From Toxorhynchites rutilus septentrionalis (taxonomy: Eukaryota; Arthropoda; Insecta; Diptera; Culicidae): DNA of 64,000 nt. How positions within the stretch are numbered: the first letter of the stretch is position 1; each line of letters opens with the position of its first letter. Below, in pieces: positions 23,281-33,583 of the stretch. The notes under the pieces were generated by a model that worked only from the letters and a program-made list of their open reading frames with translations, made no database searches and was not told where the DNA came from. Made by a program: the position numbers and the translations under genes. The stretch spans positions 64,110,763 through 64,174,762 of the forward strand of contig NC_073746.1 of the NCBI RefSeq assembly GCF_029784135.1, in the 5' to 3' direction.

Positions 23281-23690
23281 TTGGCAAATATATACCGGGA
23301 ATTTGTGTTTCTGAAGTTCTTTATTTATCATCTAAATTTATATTATCGCCTTCAAAATAGGCCCCTTCAGATGCAATATACTTTTTCCAACGAACAATTC
23401 AGTCATCGAAACACTTTTCATGGCCGTATTCAGGAATTACCTTCCGTTCACGCAGTGAATTCGTTTTTATGTCTTCAATGCTGTCAAAACGAGTCCCACG
23501 AAGCGGTAATTTGAACTTCTGAAATAGGAAAAAGTCACCCCCAATAATTCCAAAAAAGGAAAAAGTCAACGCCAATAATTATGCGGTGGATGAATGCTGA
23601 TCAGAATTTGTTCGTTCAAGCATTTCTTTAGCCACTTGATGTTTTTTTTTAAGGACATTGAGCTATTTTGGCACTAGTCGTGCTGCGACT
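23281..23690 (-). pseudogene. mariner relic, left arm of an inverted pair
   Basis: Read on the minus strand, it has RLVPK, LNVLKKKHQ and LERTNSDQ. It then jumps to the C-terminus (TRFDSIEDIKTNSLRERK, IPEYGHEK, ASEGAYFEGDNINLDDK). This is mariner-family text with its middle (the second and third catalytic positions) deleted. The element end lies near 23281 ('ggcaaatatataccggg'). It is homologous to the opposite-strand relic at 23691-24155. Confidence 0.7.
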
Positions 23691-24155
23691 TTTCCCAAAC
23701 CCAAAAAATCAACTAAAATATGACGAACGGTCTCATGTCAGATATTTGATTCACGGCCTAGCTCTCTCAAACTTAAATGATGTTTTCCATGATGAACCAT
23801 CGAAAAATATCGCAGCACGACTAGTGCCAAAAGAGCTCAACTGTCTCTAAAAATTTCATCGCGATGAAATGTGGCTCGAACGAACAAATTCTGATCCCAT
23901 GTTCATCCAACGCATAATTACTGGCGATGAGACATGGGTGTGACTTTTTACTTTTTAGTACGTTTTGACAGCATCGAAGACGTAAAAATGAATTCGATGC
24001 GTGAACTGAAAGCAGTTCCTGAATACAGCTATAAAAAGATTGTTCGAGGGAAAAAGTGCTCTGCTTCAGAAGAGGCCTATTTTGAAGGCAATAGTATACA
24101 TTTAGATGATAAATAAAGGATTGCCTTTAGAAACACAAACCGCGATATAAATATA
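23691..24155 (+). pseudogene. mariner relic, right arm of an inverted pair
   Basis: Plus-strand fragments read SKNIAARLVPKELN, LERTNSDPMFIQR and IITGDETWV (first catalytic Asp). After a deletion of the middle of the protein come RFDSIEDVKMNSMRELK, VPEYSYKK and SEEAYFEGNSIHLDDK. A stop follows ETWV. Together with the left arm it forms a head-to-head inverted pair, each arm lacking roughly the same internal part. Confidence 0.75.
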
Positions 24156-24165
24156 TTTGACAGAA

Positions 24166-24955
24166 TGTATATTACGATCGACATTATATACGGTTGTGAT
24201 TCGATCCTCCTTTATCTACGACTTAAATATGCGAGTTATACGATTTAGGGAATACGATTAAGATACGATACTACTAGGGAATGAAGTACCCAGTGAGTGA
24301 AATTATCACACTGCCCAGTTATTATGGTAACTGTTCAGCAATAATTAAACCTATAACATTAGTACATGTTATGTCGCATATAAATTCGTATCAACTCGCA
24401 ATCGTATAAAACATCACTCGAAGTATGCATCAAGTGTATTTAAAATCGTGTAACAGGATCACTGGACCACCTACAACCCGATACACATGCCCTTATGGCA
24501 ACAAAATTCTAGCAAGTGCGTCACGCTGTGCAACCAAAATAAACATGCGAACCATGTCGTAAATTCAGGCCAAGGTTCCGATGGTTATTTATTGCATAAT
24601 ATGACGCGCTGACCATTAACTTCCTTTGTTTACTTTTGCACTTCTTCGCTAGCTTCGCTAGCGTGAATTTAATGACAAACACATGCTTGCGCAAATGCGC
24701 AAACGTTTCCTATTTATGCTTTCGATTCCGGTTGACATCTTTTCGGACACATGTGTTATGTGTTTTACTACAATTCGCCTGACCACGCATAATAATAGAA
24801 TTTAGGTTGTAGCTAGTTGTAAGAAATAAACGAATTGAATAAAAGGGAGTCTGACCCAGTTGGGCGGACTCAGTATGAACGCGTACGTGAAAGTCTTTTC
24901 ATATAACCGAAAGAAACTACTGGGTGTCCACATGGCGATCCTGCGACCTGCGACA
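24166..24955 (+). repeat. 5' LTR of an mdg1/412-like retrotransposon
   Basis: The right boundary is firm, because '...cctgcgaca' at 24955 abuts a primer-binding site. The left boundary is inferred from the TG start 'tgtatattacg' at 24166. Inside are TATA-like 'catataaattcg' near 24378 and polyadenylation-type 'aataaa' near 24825-24842. The last 28 bp recur at 35230-35257 as the remnant of the 3' LTR. Confidence 0.7.
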
Positions 24956-24971
24956 TGGCGACCGTGACAGG
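24956..24971 (+). promoter_or_regulatory. primer-binding site (tRNA-Arg type)
   Basis: 'tggcgaccgtgacag' follows the LTR directly. It would pair with a tRNA ending ...CGGTCGCCA. From memory this is the tRNA-Arg-type site used by the Drosophila mdg1/412 lineage. It fixes the LTR end and the strand. Confidence 0.7.
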
Positions 24972-25845
24972 ACTAGTGTGATCTGTGCGGTACTAAGGGT
25001 GAGCCGGAAAGTGTTGTTGTGCGACTGAACAGAAACCAATTAAGCAAATTAAGGTGCAAACAGTGATCTACAAATTTATTTCTCTCGAAAGAATAAAGTG
25101 AGTGATAGACGTTGGTCAAAGATTGTAGTGAAAGAAGAAGAAAATTCCGACAATGAATCGCTTGTTCCGGATTGATTGAACAATAAAGACATGCTGTCGA
25201 GCATATACAGCAAAGTGGAAAGCATGTTGAAGGAAAATGATTCCTGCACGGAGTCGGTTGGAGAAGCTCATTTGTTTGTGCCATCGTTGTCTGCTGAGAA
25301 GTTTGATTCACGATCGATGTTTACGTTGAACTGCAAGTGCTCTAATCCTTAAAGAGTCATTAACTGAACAAACCTATCCTTACATCAGAACCACCGAGCC
25401 GTCGGGGCCCAGCGCGAGACAAAAAGACAAAAAAATTATTTTAGCTGGTGCTGGTGAAAAAAAAAAAGAGAGTGATTTGTGATTTGTGAGTGCTGATAAA
25501 TGAGACGCATGACAGAATCAGCGAATCGATATTGAAAGCAGCAAAACAGGTGCGCGAGGGCATGACGCTAAAACACACCACTGGGTAGCCTCAACGGTCA
25601 GCAAGGCATTCCCATTTAAAGAGGCGTTCCCGCAATACAGTGATTCCGTTGGTACTTGCAATCGTACTGGTACCACCTGCAGCAGTAGCGTTACTTCACC
25701 ACAGCATCGCTAAGTGTTACCCCCTCGTCAACATAGAAGGAAATCAACTAAGTCAGACAGGAAGCAGCCATCACATGCAGAGGTGCCGGATGGAAAAGCA
25801 AGGCGGGTGAGCTCCTGAAATCATTATATATATAAGCAGTTCTTA

Positions 25846-25847
<2 letters not shown>
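24972..25847 (+). other. untranslated leader of the LTR element
   Basis: Nearly 900 bp between the primer site and the R4-clade insertion, with no supported ORF. The leader resumes after the insertion at about 33536 and ends at the small ORF at 33584. Confidence 0.55.

Positions 25848-25889
<42 letters not shown>
25848..25889 (+). repeat. 42-bp A tract at the left edge of the R4-clade pair
   Basis: An uninterrupted A run. A second A run (33522-33535) closes the right end of the pair. The simplest reading is that the pair inserted into an A-rich target in the LTR leader and that the runs are target plus tail. Confidence 0.6.
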
Positions 25890-25893
<4 letters not shown>

Positions 25894-28800
25894 GTTCTCA
25901 AATGGGGATCAACATAGGGTAGGAGCCTGCCTGTTGGTCTCAAATGTTCCTATCTCACGCCTCCACGAAGATCATATGACGACATTTTTAGATCGGGCGT
26001 GAACTGGAAACACACACCTGGTCTTGGCTCCGAGAACGGGTGTCGAAAGTGGCTAAGTGAGGGGGTGCGAGCGAGTCAGAGCGCTATATCTCTCCCGGGG
26101 AAGGCCTCCCGGGTCATGGAGGCCTTGCCAACCCGCTGTCTCCCGGGCAAAGGAGATACACCCAATAAAATGGAGCTACGATCACGAAGAATAATTAGAA
26201 TGCGATCACCCGAGGAGGGTCCCCGAACTGGAGCTGGTCCTGGAACGGGCGTAAGAGCGAGCGGCCAGCGGCTGGAGGGCGATGTGCAAGAGCGGGCCAC
26301 CAGCCGGGTTCAACCCGAAGAGCTACCGCCACACGGAAACAGCAGCCATCGACATCACCCAAGAAACGCTGCGCCTACGAGGCGTGTTGTGACTGCCAGA
26401 CGGCAGTCGTCCACACTCGTGGGTACCACTAGGCGCCGGATCATGTGGACACACGAAATGAATGAATTCGTGATCCGCGCCTATTACATCTGCACTGCTT
26501 TGGAGACGGACATGAGTGGTCGCCCTCGAATACTAACAATGTTCGAGGAAGCGTATCCAGAGTTCGTTGGGAGGCTTGATCAGAACGCGATGAACGCGAG
26601 GCGTAGAGCGATAGTACGCAACAACATGCTCTCCCAAACGCAAATCGACGAGATCAAGCAGCAGGTGCAGAGAGAAATAAGCTCCAGGAACAACAGAGCA
26701 AGCGATGTGTCGAGACGAAGTTCAGTACGGCTGAGCAATTCATTCGCGAGTGGGGCACGCGAATCAGCACCAGTGGAGGCCACAGTACAACAACCCCCTG
26801 AGCCGGAAGACCCACAGCCAGATCAACAACTACTACGCGATCTGGTCTTCCACTACGACGAGGCGATCTCACAGTTCCGCGACACAGACCCATTGTCGCG
26901 CCCCAGGATCCCGAAGTTGCAGCATTCCCGCAGGCTGACAAGTGCAGTAAAGCTCATGAACGAGCACGTTCTTCCGCTGCACTTGGTTGATGCTGAGAAC
27001 ATGGAGGAGCTGCAACTGAAAGTTTACTGCGCTGCTGTGGCGACCGCCAAAAGTTTAGGATACCGTATTAGGCCAAGAGGCGGACTGCTCCAACATCTCC
27101 GTGAAAGGCGTGAGCCTCCATGGCGAAGGAGATTGGAGCAACGGATCCTAAACAAGCGCGCCGCAATTGGAAGACTGATGGCGTACAAAAGAGGCAGCAG
27201 ATCGGTGAAATTATGTCGCCAAGTTGCTGTGATCGTGCGGCCTACTGAACTTCGCCAGCTGGGAGCTCACCAGCTGACGGAAAAACTCGACACACTGGTA
27301 CAGCAATTGAGCGTCCTTACAAAACGGCTGAAACGTTACTCTGACTCTGCAAAGCGCCAGGAACAAAATCGGATGTTCAGAGATAACGAGAAAGCGTTCT
27401 ACGACCACATTAGCGACGAGAAGCCCGACTACCGCGAAGGTTTGCCAGATATTAGCGATGTGACGAACTTCTGGGCTGGTATTTGGGAGACCCCAGTAGA
27501 ACATCGCGACGGGCAAATGTGGTTAAGACGGGAGGAGGAGAGTTGTGGTGAAATTGGAGAGATGCCAGCTATCATCGTCGGAGAAAACGATGTCCGCGAA
27601 GCCTCGCGGTACCTGAGGAACTGGGCAGCACCGGGCCCCGATGGTGTTCAGAACTTCTGGCACAAGAAGCTGACCGTCGCACATCCAAAGATAGCTGAGT
27701 GCTTCAACAAGGTGCTACGTGACCCACACAACCTTCCTGAATTCGCCACCCGTGGCGTCACCTTCCTCCTCCCGAAAGACAGCAACACATTGAACCCATC
27801 AAAGTACAGACCGATAACGTGCCTATCGAGTCTGTACAAAATACTGAGCAGCATAATTACCGCCAAAGTTTCTGCTCACTGCGAACAGCATCACATCATC
27901 GCAGAAGAGCAGAAAGGATGCAGGAAAAATACGCATGGCTGCAAAGACCAGGCCATCATCGACGCAGCCATAGTCGGCCAGGCGGTTTATAACCAGCGGA
28001 ACCTAAGCATGGCCTATATCGATTACAGGAAGGCTTATGACTCCATACCTCACTCGTTTCTCGTCCGGGTATTGGAGCTCTACAAAATTGATCCCTTCGT
28101 CGTTAGGTTCCTGCAGCATGCGATGAGGCAGTGGAGTACGTCTCTGCACCTCAGTGATGGGGAAAATGTGTTGCAGTCTAGAACGCTGCAGATAAAGAGG
28201 GGGATATTCCAAGGCGACTCTTTCAGCCCGCTTTGGTTTTGTCTGGCATTGAACCCCCTCAGTAGGACGCTCAATAGAAACGGTCATGGCTATAAAATAA
28301 GGTATGGCGACGGCGCCCACGAAGAAGTGACCCATACCTTCTACATGGATGATCTCAAGGTCTACGCTGATTCACGTCAGCGTCTAGGTGTAGCTATCCG
28401 GGTTGTCGAAGACATAAGCAGGGACATTTGCATGGAGTTCGGCCTCGACAAGTGCCGCTGTGTCCATCTGCTGAAAGGGCAGCTTACCGAATCCGGAGGT
28501 TACGAGGTCTATGACGGCGAGTTCATAAGAGACATGGTTCGTGGCGAATCCTATAAATATCTTGGATTCCGACAGCTCACCGGGATTCGCCACTCCGACA
28601 TCAAGACGGAGCTGCGAGACAAGTTCTTGAGTCGAGTGAACTGTGTCCTGAGGACTTTCCTCAACGCGGGGAACAAGGTACGCGCGATCAACACATTCGC
28701 GGTTCCCCTGCTGACCTTCAGTTTTGGTGTAGTCAAATGGAGCAAAACTGACCTAGAGGACCTTGAGAGGAGGATGAGGAAAGCATTTAAAGAGGCCGGA

Positions 28801-29670
28801 ATGCACCATCCTCAATCGGCACTGGAGAGAGTTTCACTGCCACGCAAAGAAGGGGGACTTGGAATAGTCGACATATCTGCACTGTGTGTTGCCCAGGTAC
28901 GACAACTGCGCGAGTACTTCGCAGAACGCGCCAACCAAAACGCGCTATACCGGGCTGTCTGCGCCGCCGACAGAGGATACAGCGCTCTGCACTTGGCGCA
29001 AGCGGAGTACCAACTCAACTGCAATCTGCAGACAGTGGAGGAGAAGATTGCAGCTTGGAAGCAGAAGGCAGTGCATGGTGCCCACCCCCATCAACTGGAC
29101 CGGCCACACGTCGACAAGGCCGCATCTAATCTGTGGCTAACGCGTGGTGAACTCTCTTCAGTAGTAGAAGCCGACATGATAGCCATCCAGGACAGGATAA
29201 TGCCGACGAGAAACTGCAGGCGGTACGTCTGGCATCAAGACGTTGATGACATTTGCCGGATGTGTCATCAACCAGGTGAAAACATAGAGCACATTATGGG
29301 AGGCTGTCCCGTTTTGGCCAACGCAGCCTACACCGAGCGCCACAACAACGTGGCCCGTATTGTTCATCGACAACTGGCGCTCCAATGTGCTCTACTGGAA
29401 GACAACGTACCAAACTACCGGTACCTGCCTGCACCTGTCCTGGAAAATGACCGTTTCAAGCTGTACTGGGATCGCACTGTTCTGACCGACCTCTCGATCC
29501 ACCACAACCGGCCAGATATAATGGTTTACGACAAGAGCGACCGCAAAGTCACCATCATCGATGTCGCTATTCCACTGAACCAGAATCTGGAGGAGACCCA
29601 CGGTCGCAAAATCTGCAAGTACCGACCATTGGCCGTGGAGCTCAAGGAACTGTGGGGGCTAAGGGAGGTC
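25890..29670 (+). mobile_element. R4-clade non-LTR retrotransposon, copy 1 (3' end missing)
   Basis: It has about 280 bp of 5' UTR, then the long ORF, and stops abruptly at 29670 where copy 2 begins head to tail. The missing part corresponds to 33237-33535 of copy 2, that is the last 50-odd codons, the 3' UTR and the tail. Confidence 0.85.
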
Positions 29671-29997
29671 CCTCCCGGGTCATGGAGGCCTTGCCAACCC
29701 GCTGTCTCCCGGGCAAAGGAGATACACCCAGACAATGGAGCTAAGGTCAAGACGAATACTACGAATGCGATCACCCGAGGAGGGTCCCCGAACTGGAGCT
29801 GGTCCTGGAACGGGCGTAAGAGCGAGCGGCCAGCGGCTGGAGGGCGATGTGCAAGAGCGGGCCACCAGCCGGGTTCAACCCGAAGAGCTACCGCCACACG
29901 GAAACAGCAGCCATCGACATCACCAACGAAACGCTGCGCCTACGAGGCGTGTTGCGACTGTCAGACGACAGTCGTCCACACTTGTGGGTACTACTAG
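26170..29997 (+). CDS. R4-clade retrotransposon protein, copy 1 (fused at C-terminus)
   Basis: This single-ORF non-LTR protein would make the element's cDNA in the nucleus by target-primed reverse transcription. I chose the start MELRSRRI at 26170 because copy 2 starts at the same place, although the frame is open from 25999. In order it has an N-terminal Myb-like segment (MWTHEMNEF...), a reverse transcriptase with AYIDYRKAYDS, KRGIFQGDSFSP and FYMDDLKVYA, a CX2CX8HX4C finger (CRMCHQPGENIEHIMGGC), and a PD...D restriction-like endonuclease (RPDIMVYDKSD...IDVAIP). No apurinic-type endonuclease is present. After GLREVP (29670) the frame runs out of phase into copy 2's 5' region, giving about 109 meaningless residues. 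R4 is preferred to R2 because of the YMDDLK form of the active site. Confidence 0.85.
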   Translation: MELRSRRIIRMRSPEEGPRTGAGPGTGVRASGQRLEGDVQERATSRVQPEELPPHGNSSHRHHPRNAAPTRRVVTARRQSSTLVGTTRRRIMWTHEMNEFVIRAYYICTALETDMSGRPRILTMFEEAYPEFVGRLDQNAMNARRRAIVRNNMLSQTQIDEIKQQVQREISSRNNRASDVSRRSSVRLSNSFASGARESAPVEATVQQPPEPEDPQPDQQLLRDLVFHYDEAISQFRDTDPLSRPRIPKLQHSRRLTSAVKLMNEHVLPLHLVDAENMEELQLKVYCAAVATAKSLGYRIRPRGGLLQHLRERREPPWRRRLEQRILNKRAAIGRLMAYKRGSRSVKLCRQVAVIVRPTELRQLGAHQLTEKLDTLVQQLSVLTKRLKRYSDSAKRQEQNRMFRDNEKAFYDHISDEKPDYREGLPDISDVTNFWAGIWETPVEHRDGQMWLRREEESCGEIGEMPAIIVGENDVREASRYLRNWAAPGPDGVQNFWHKKLTVAHPKIAECFNKVLRDPHNLPEFATRGVTFLLPKDSNTLNPSKYRPITCLSSLYKILSSIITAKVSAHCEQHHIIAEEQKGCRKNTHGCKDQAIIDAAIVGQAVYNQRNLSMAYIDYRKAYDSIPHSFLVRVLELYKIDPFVVRFLQHAMRQWSTSLHLSDGENVLQSRTLQIKRGIFQGDSFSPLWFCLALNPLSRTLNRNGHGYKIRYGDGAHEEVTHTFYMDDLKVYADSRQRLGVAIRVVEDISRDICMEFGLDKCRCVHLLKGQLTESGGYEVYDGEFIRDMVRGESYKYLGFRQLTGIRHSDIKTELRDKFLSRVNCVLRTFLNAGNKVRAINTFAVPLLTFSFGVVKWSKTDLEDLERRMRKAFKEAGMHHPQSALERVSLPRKEGGLGIVDISALCVAQVRQLREYFAERANQNALYRAVCAADRGYSALHLAQAEYQLNCNLQTVEEKIAAWKQKAVHGAHPHQLDRPHVDKAASNLWLTRGELSSVVEADMIAIQDRIMPTRNCRRYVWHQDVDDICRMCHQPGENIEHIMGGCPVLANAAYTERHNNVARIVHRQLALQCALLEDNVPNYRYLPAPVLENDRFKLYWDRTVLTDLSIHHNRPDIMVYDKSDRKVTIIDVAIPLNQNLEETHGRKICKYRPLAVELKELWGLREVPPGSWRPCQPAVSRAKEIHPDNGAKVKTNTTNAITRGGSPNWSWSWNGRKSERPAAGGRCARAGHQPGSTRRATATRKQQPSTSPTKRCAYEACCDCQTTVVHTCGYY

Positions 29998-32900
29998 GCG
30001 ACGGATCATGTGGACACACGAAATGAACGAATTCGTGATCCGCGCCTATTACATCTGCACTGCTTTGGAGACGGACATGAGCGGTCGCCCTCGAATACTC
30101 GCAATGTTCGAGGAAGCGTATCCAGAGTTCGTCGGGAGGCTTGACCAAAACGCGATGAACGCGAGGCGTAGAGCGATTGTACGCAACAATATGCTCTCCC
30201 AAACGCAAGTCGACGAGATCAAGCAGCAGGTGCAGAGAGAACTAAGCTCCAGAACAAGCAGAGCAAGCGATGTGTCGAGACGAAGTTCAGTACGGCTGAG
30301 CAATTCATTCGCGAGTGGGGCACGCGAATCAGCACCAGTGGAGGCCACAGTACAACAACCCCCTGAGCCGGAAGATCCACAGCCAGATCAACAACTACTA
30401 CGCGATCTGGTCTTCCATTACGACGAGGCGATCTCACAGTTCCGCGACACGGACCCTTTGTCGCGCCCCAGGATCCCGAAGTTGCAGCATTCCCGCAGGC
30501 TGACAAGTGCAGTAAAGCTCATGAACGAGCACGTTCTTCCGCTGCACTTGGTTGATGCTGAGAACATGGAGGAGCTGCAACTGAAAGTTTACTGTGCTGC
30601 TGTGGCGACCGCCAAAAGTTTAGGATACCGTATTAGGCCAAGAGGCGGACTGCTCCAATATCTCCGTGAAAGGCGTGAGCCTCCATGGCGAAGGAGATTG
30701 GAGCAACGGATCCTAAACAAGCGCGCCGCAATTGGAAGACTGATGGCGTACAAAAGAGGCAGCAGATCGGCGAAATTATGTCGTCAAGTTGCTGTGATCG
30801 TGCGGCCTACTGAACTTCGCCAGCTGGGAGCTCACCAGCTGACGGAAAAACTCGACACACTGGTACAGCAATTGAGCGTCCTTACAAAACGGCTGAAACG
30901 TTACTCTGACTCTGCAAAGCGCCAGGAACAAAATCGGATGTTCAGAGATAACGAGAAAGCGTTCTACGACCACATTAGCGACGAGAAGCCCGACTACCGC
31001 GAAGGTTTGCCAGATATTAGCGATGTGACGAACTTCTGGGCTGGTATTTGGGAGACCCCAGTAGAACATCGCGACGGGCAAATGTGGTTAAGACGGGAGG
31101 AGGAGAGTTGTGGTGAAATTGGAGAGATGCCAGCTATCATCGTCGGAGAGAACGATGTCCGCGAGGCCTCGCGGTACCTGAGGAACTGGGCAGCACCGGG
31201 CCCCGATGGTGTCCAGAACTTTTGGCACAAGAAGCTGACCGTCGCACATCCAAAGATAGCTGAGTGCTTCAACAAGGTGCTACGTGACCCACACAACCTT
31301 CCTGAATTCGCCACCCGTGGCGTCACCTTCCTCCTCCCGAAAGACAGCAACACATTGAACCCATCAAAGTACAGACCGATAACGTGCCTATCGAGTCTGT
31401 ACAAAATACTGAGCAGCATAATTACCGCCAAAGTTTCTGCTCACTGCGAACAGCATCACATCATCGCAGAAGAGCAGAAAGGATGCAGGAAAAATACGCA
31501 TGGCTGCAAAGACCAGGCCATCATCGACGCAGCCATAGTCGGCCAGGCGGTATATAACCAGCGGAACCTAAGTATGGCCTACATCGATTACAGGAAGGCT
31601 TATGACTCCATACCTCACTCGTTTCTCGTCCGGGTATTGGAGCTCTACAAAATTGATCCCGTCGTCGTTAGGTTCCTGCAGCATGCGATGAGGCAGTGGA
31701 GTACGTCTCTGCACCTCAGTGATGGGGAAAATGTGTTGCAGTCTAGAACGCTGCAGATAAAGAGGGGGATATTCCAAGGCGACTCTTTCAGCCCGCTTTG
31801 GTTTTGTCTGGCACTGAACCCCCTCAGTAGGACGCTCAATAGAAACGGTCATGGCTATAAAATAAGGTATGGCGACGGCGCCCACGAAGAAGTGACCCAT
31901 ACCTTCTACATGGATGATCTCAAGGTCTACGCTGATTCACGTCAGCGTCTAGGTGTAGCTATCCGGGTTGTCGAAGACATAAGCAGGGACATCTGCATGG
32001 AGTTCGGCCTTGACAAGTGCCGCTGTGTCCATATGCTGAAAGGGCAGCTTACCGAATCCGGAGGTTACGAGGTCTATGACGGCGAGTTCATAAGAGACAT
32101 GGTTCGTGGCGAATCCTATAAATATCTTGGATTCCGACAGCTCACCGGGATTCGCCACTCCGACATCAAGACGGAGCTGCGAGACAAGTTCTTGAGTCGA
32201 GTGAACTGTGTCCTGAGGACTTTCCTCAACGCGGGGAACAAGGTACGCGCGATCAACACATTCGCGGTTCCCCTGCTGACCTTCAGTTTTGGTGTAGTCA
32301 AATGGAGCAAAACTGACCTAGAGGACCTTGAGAGGAGGATGAGGAAAGCATTTAAAGAGGCCGGAATGCACCATCCTCAATCGGCACTGGAGAGAGTTTC
32401 ACTGCCACGCAAAGAAGGGGGACTTGGAATAGTCGACATATCTGCATTGTGTGTTGCCCAGGTACGACAACTGCGCGAGTACTTCGCAGAACGCGCCAAC
32501 CAAAACGCGCTATACCGGGCTGTCTGCGCCGCCGACAGAGGATACAGCGCTCTGCACTTGGCGCAAGCGGAGTACCAACTCAACTGCAATCTGCAGACAG
32601 TGGAGGAGAAGATTGCAGCTTGGAAGCAGAAGGCAGTGCATGGTGCCCACCCCCATCAACTGGACCGGCCACACGTCGACAAGGCCGCATCTAATCTGTG
32701 GCTAACGCGTGGTGAACTCTCTTCAGTAGTAGAAGCCGACATGATAGCCATCCAGGACAGGATAATGCCGACGAGAAACTGCAGGCGGTACGTCTGGCAT
32801 CAAGACGTTGATGACATTTGCCGGATGTGCCATCAACCAGGTGAAAACATAGAGCACATTATGGGAGGCTGTCCCGTTTTGGCCAACGCAGCCTACACCG

Positions 32901-33535
32901 AGCGCCACAACAACGTGGCCCGTATTGTTCATCGACAACTGGCGCTCCAATGTGCTCTACTGGAAGACAACGTACCAAACTACCGGTACCTGCCTGCACC
33001 TGTCCTGGAAAATGACCGTTTCAAGCTGTACTGGGATCGCACTGTTCTGACCGACCTCTCGATCCACCACAACCGGCCAGATATAATGGTTTACGACAAG
33101 AGCGACCGCAAAGTCACCATCATCGATGTCGCTATTCCACTGAACCAGAATCTGGAGGAGACCCACGGTCGCAAAATCTGCAAGTACCGACCATTGGCCG
33201 TGGAGCTCAAGGAACTGTGGGGGCTAAGGGAGGTCCCAAGAATTGTTCCAGTCGTTCTCTCTGGAACTGGAATTACCCCGAAGACACTTCTGGAAGCGCT
33301 AAAGGTGTTGAACATCGAGAAGGAATTGGCCGGCATCCAAAAGTCGGTCATCCTTAGCACCTGCGCGATTGTCCGACAATTTCTCGGTCAGGACTGAAAC
33401 AGCACGAGCATGCAGATACGTGCATTCCGCAGAGCCTAGTCCCCCTTTGGCATTCAGAAGCCCGGGGGCAGGTGAAAATTCTGGCTAGGTTCGCCTAGTT
33501 AAGAAGTGAGATAAGTCTGCCAAAAAAAAAAAAAA
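29671..33535 (+). mobile_element. R4-clade non-LTR retrotransposon, copy 2
   Basis: It begins inside the 5' region (29671 matches 26105 of copy 1), so the first 215 bp or so are absent. It then runs intact through the ORF, a 3' UTR of about 120 bp and a 14-bp A tail at 33522-33535. Copies 1 and 2 are about 98-99% identical, with differences denser near the 5' end. Confidence 0.88.
29735..33397 (+). CDS. R4-clade retrotransposon protein, copy 2 (complete, 1,220 aa)
   Basis: Complete ORF with the same domains as copy 1. The Myb-like segment is at about residues 88-170. The RT core is at about 520-780, with AYIDYRKAYDS around D618-D624 and the YMDD box at 725-728. The zinc finger has C1029, C1032, H1041 and C1046. 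The restriction-like endonuclease has D1116 and D1131. It ends KSVILSTCAIVRQFLGQD. All active-site motifs I can check are present and no stop or frameshift interrupts it, so it could encode an active enzyme. However, the element lacks its 5' end and may lack a promoter. R4/Dong-clade assignment rests on motif form; R4 elements have been reported in Aedes. Confidence 0.9.
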   Translation: MELRSRRILRMRSPEEGPRTGAGPGTGVRASGQRLEGDVQERATSRVQPEELPPHGNSSHRHHQRNAAPTRRVATVRRQSSTLVGTTRRRIMWTHEMNEFVIRAYYICTALETDMSGRPRILAMFEEAYPEFVGRLDQNAMNARRRAIVRNNMLSQTQVDEIKQQVQRELSSRTSRASDVSRRSSVRLSNSFASGARESAPVEATVQQPPEPEDPQPDQQLLRDLVFHYDEAISQFRDTDPLSRPRIPKLQHSRRLTSAVKLMNEHVLPLHLVDAENMEELQLKVYCAAVATAKSLGYRIRPRGGLLQYLRERREPPWRRRLEQRILNKRAAIGRLMAYKRGSRSAKLCRQVAVIVRPTELRQLGAHQLTEKLDTLVQQLSVLTKRLKRYSDSAKRQEQNRMFRDNEKAFYDHISDEKPDYREGLPDISDVTNFWAGIWETPVEHRDGQMWLRREEESCGEIGEMPAIIVGENDVREASRYLRNWAAPGPDGVQNFWHKKLTVAHPKIAECFNKVLRDPHNLPEFATRGVTFLLPKDSNTLNPSKYRPITCLSSLYKILSSIITAKVSAHCEQHHIIAEEQKGCRKNTHGCKDQAIIDAAIVGQAVYNQRNLSMAYIDYRKAYDSIPHSFLVRVLELYKIDPVVVRFLQHAMRQWSTSLHLSDGENVLQSRTLQIKRGIFQGDSFSPLWFCLALNPLSRTLNRNGHGYKIRYGDGAHEEVTHTFYMDDLKVYADSRQRLGVAIRVVEDISRDICMEFGLDKCRCVHMLKGQLTESGGYEVYDGEFIRDMVRGESYKYLGFRQLTGIRHSDIKTELRDKFLSRVNCVLRTFLNAGNKVRAINTFAVPLLTFSFGVVKWSKTDLEDLERRMRKAFKEAGMHHPQSALERVSLPRKEGGLGIVDISALCVAQVRQLREYFAERANQNALYRAVCAADRGYSALHLAQAEYQLNCNLQTVEEKIAAWKQKAVHGAHPHQLDRPHVDKAASNLWLTRGELSSVVEADMIAIQDRIMPTRNCRRYVWHQDVDDICRMCHQPGENIEHIMGGCPVLANAAYTERHNNVARIVHRQLALQCALLEDNVPNYRYLPAPVLENDRFKLYWDRTVLTDLSIHHNRPDIMVYDKSDRKVTIIDVAIPLNQNLEETHGRKICKYRPLAVELKELWGLREVPRIVPVVLSGTGITPKTLLEALKVLNIEKELAGIQKSVILSTCAIVRQFLGQD

Positions 33536-33583
33536 CGAAATAAATACATAGATAGTTGTTGCCCAATGTGTTTTGAGACCAGC

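Noticed and set aside
29672..29997. An extra C-terminal domain on the first R4-clade protein
   Set aside because: It is copy 2's 5' region read out of frame after the junction, not a real fusion domain.
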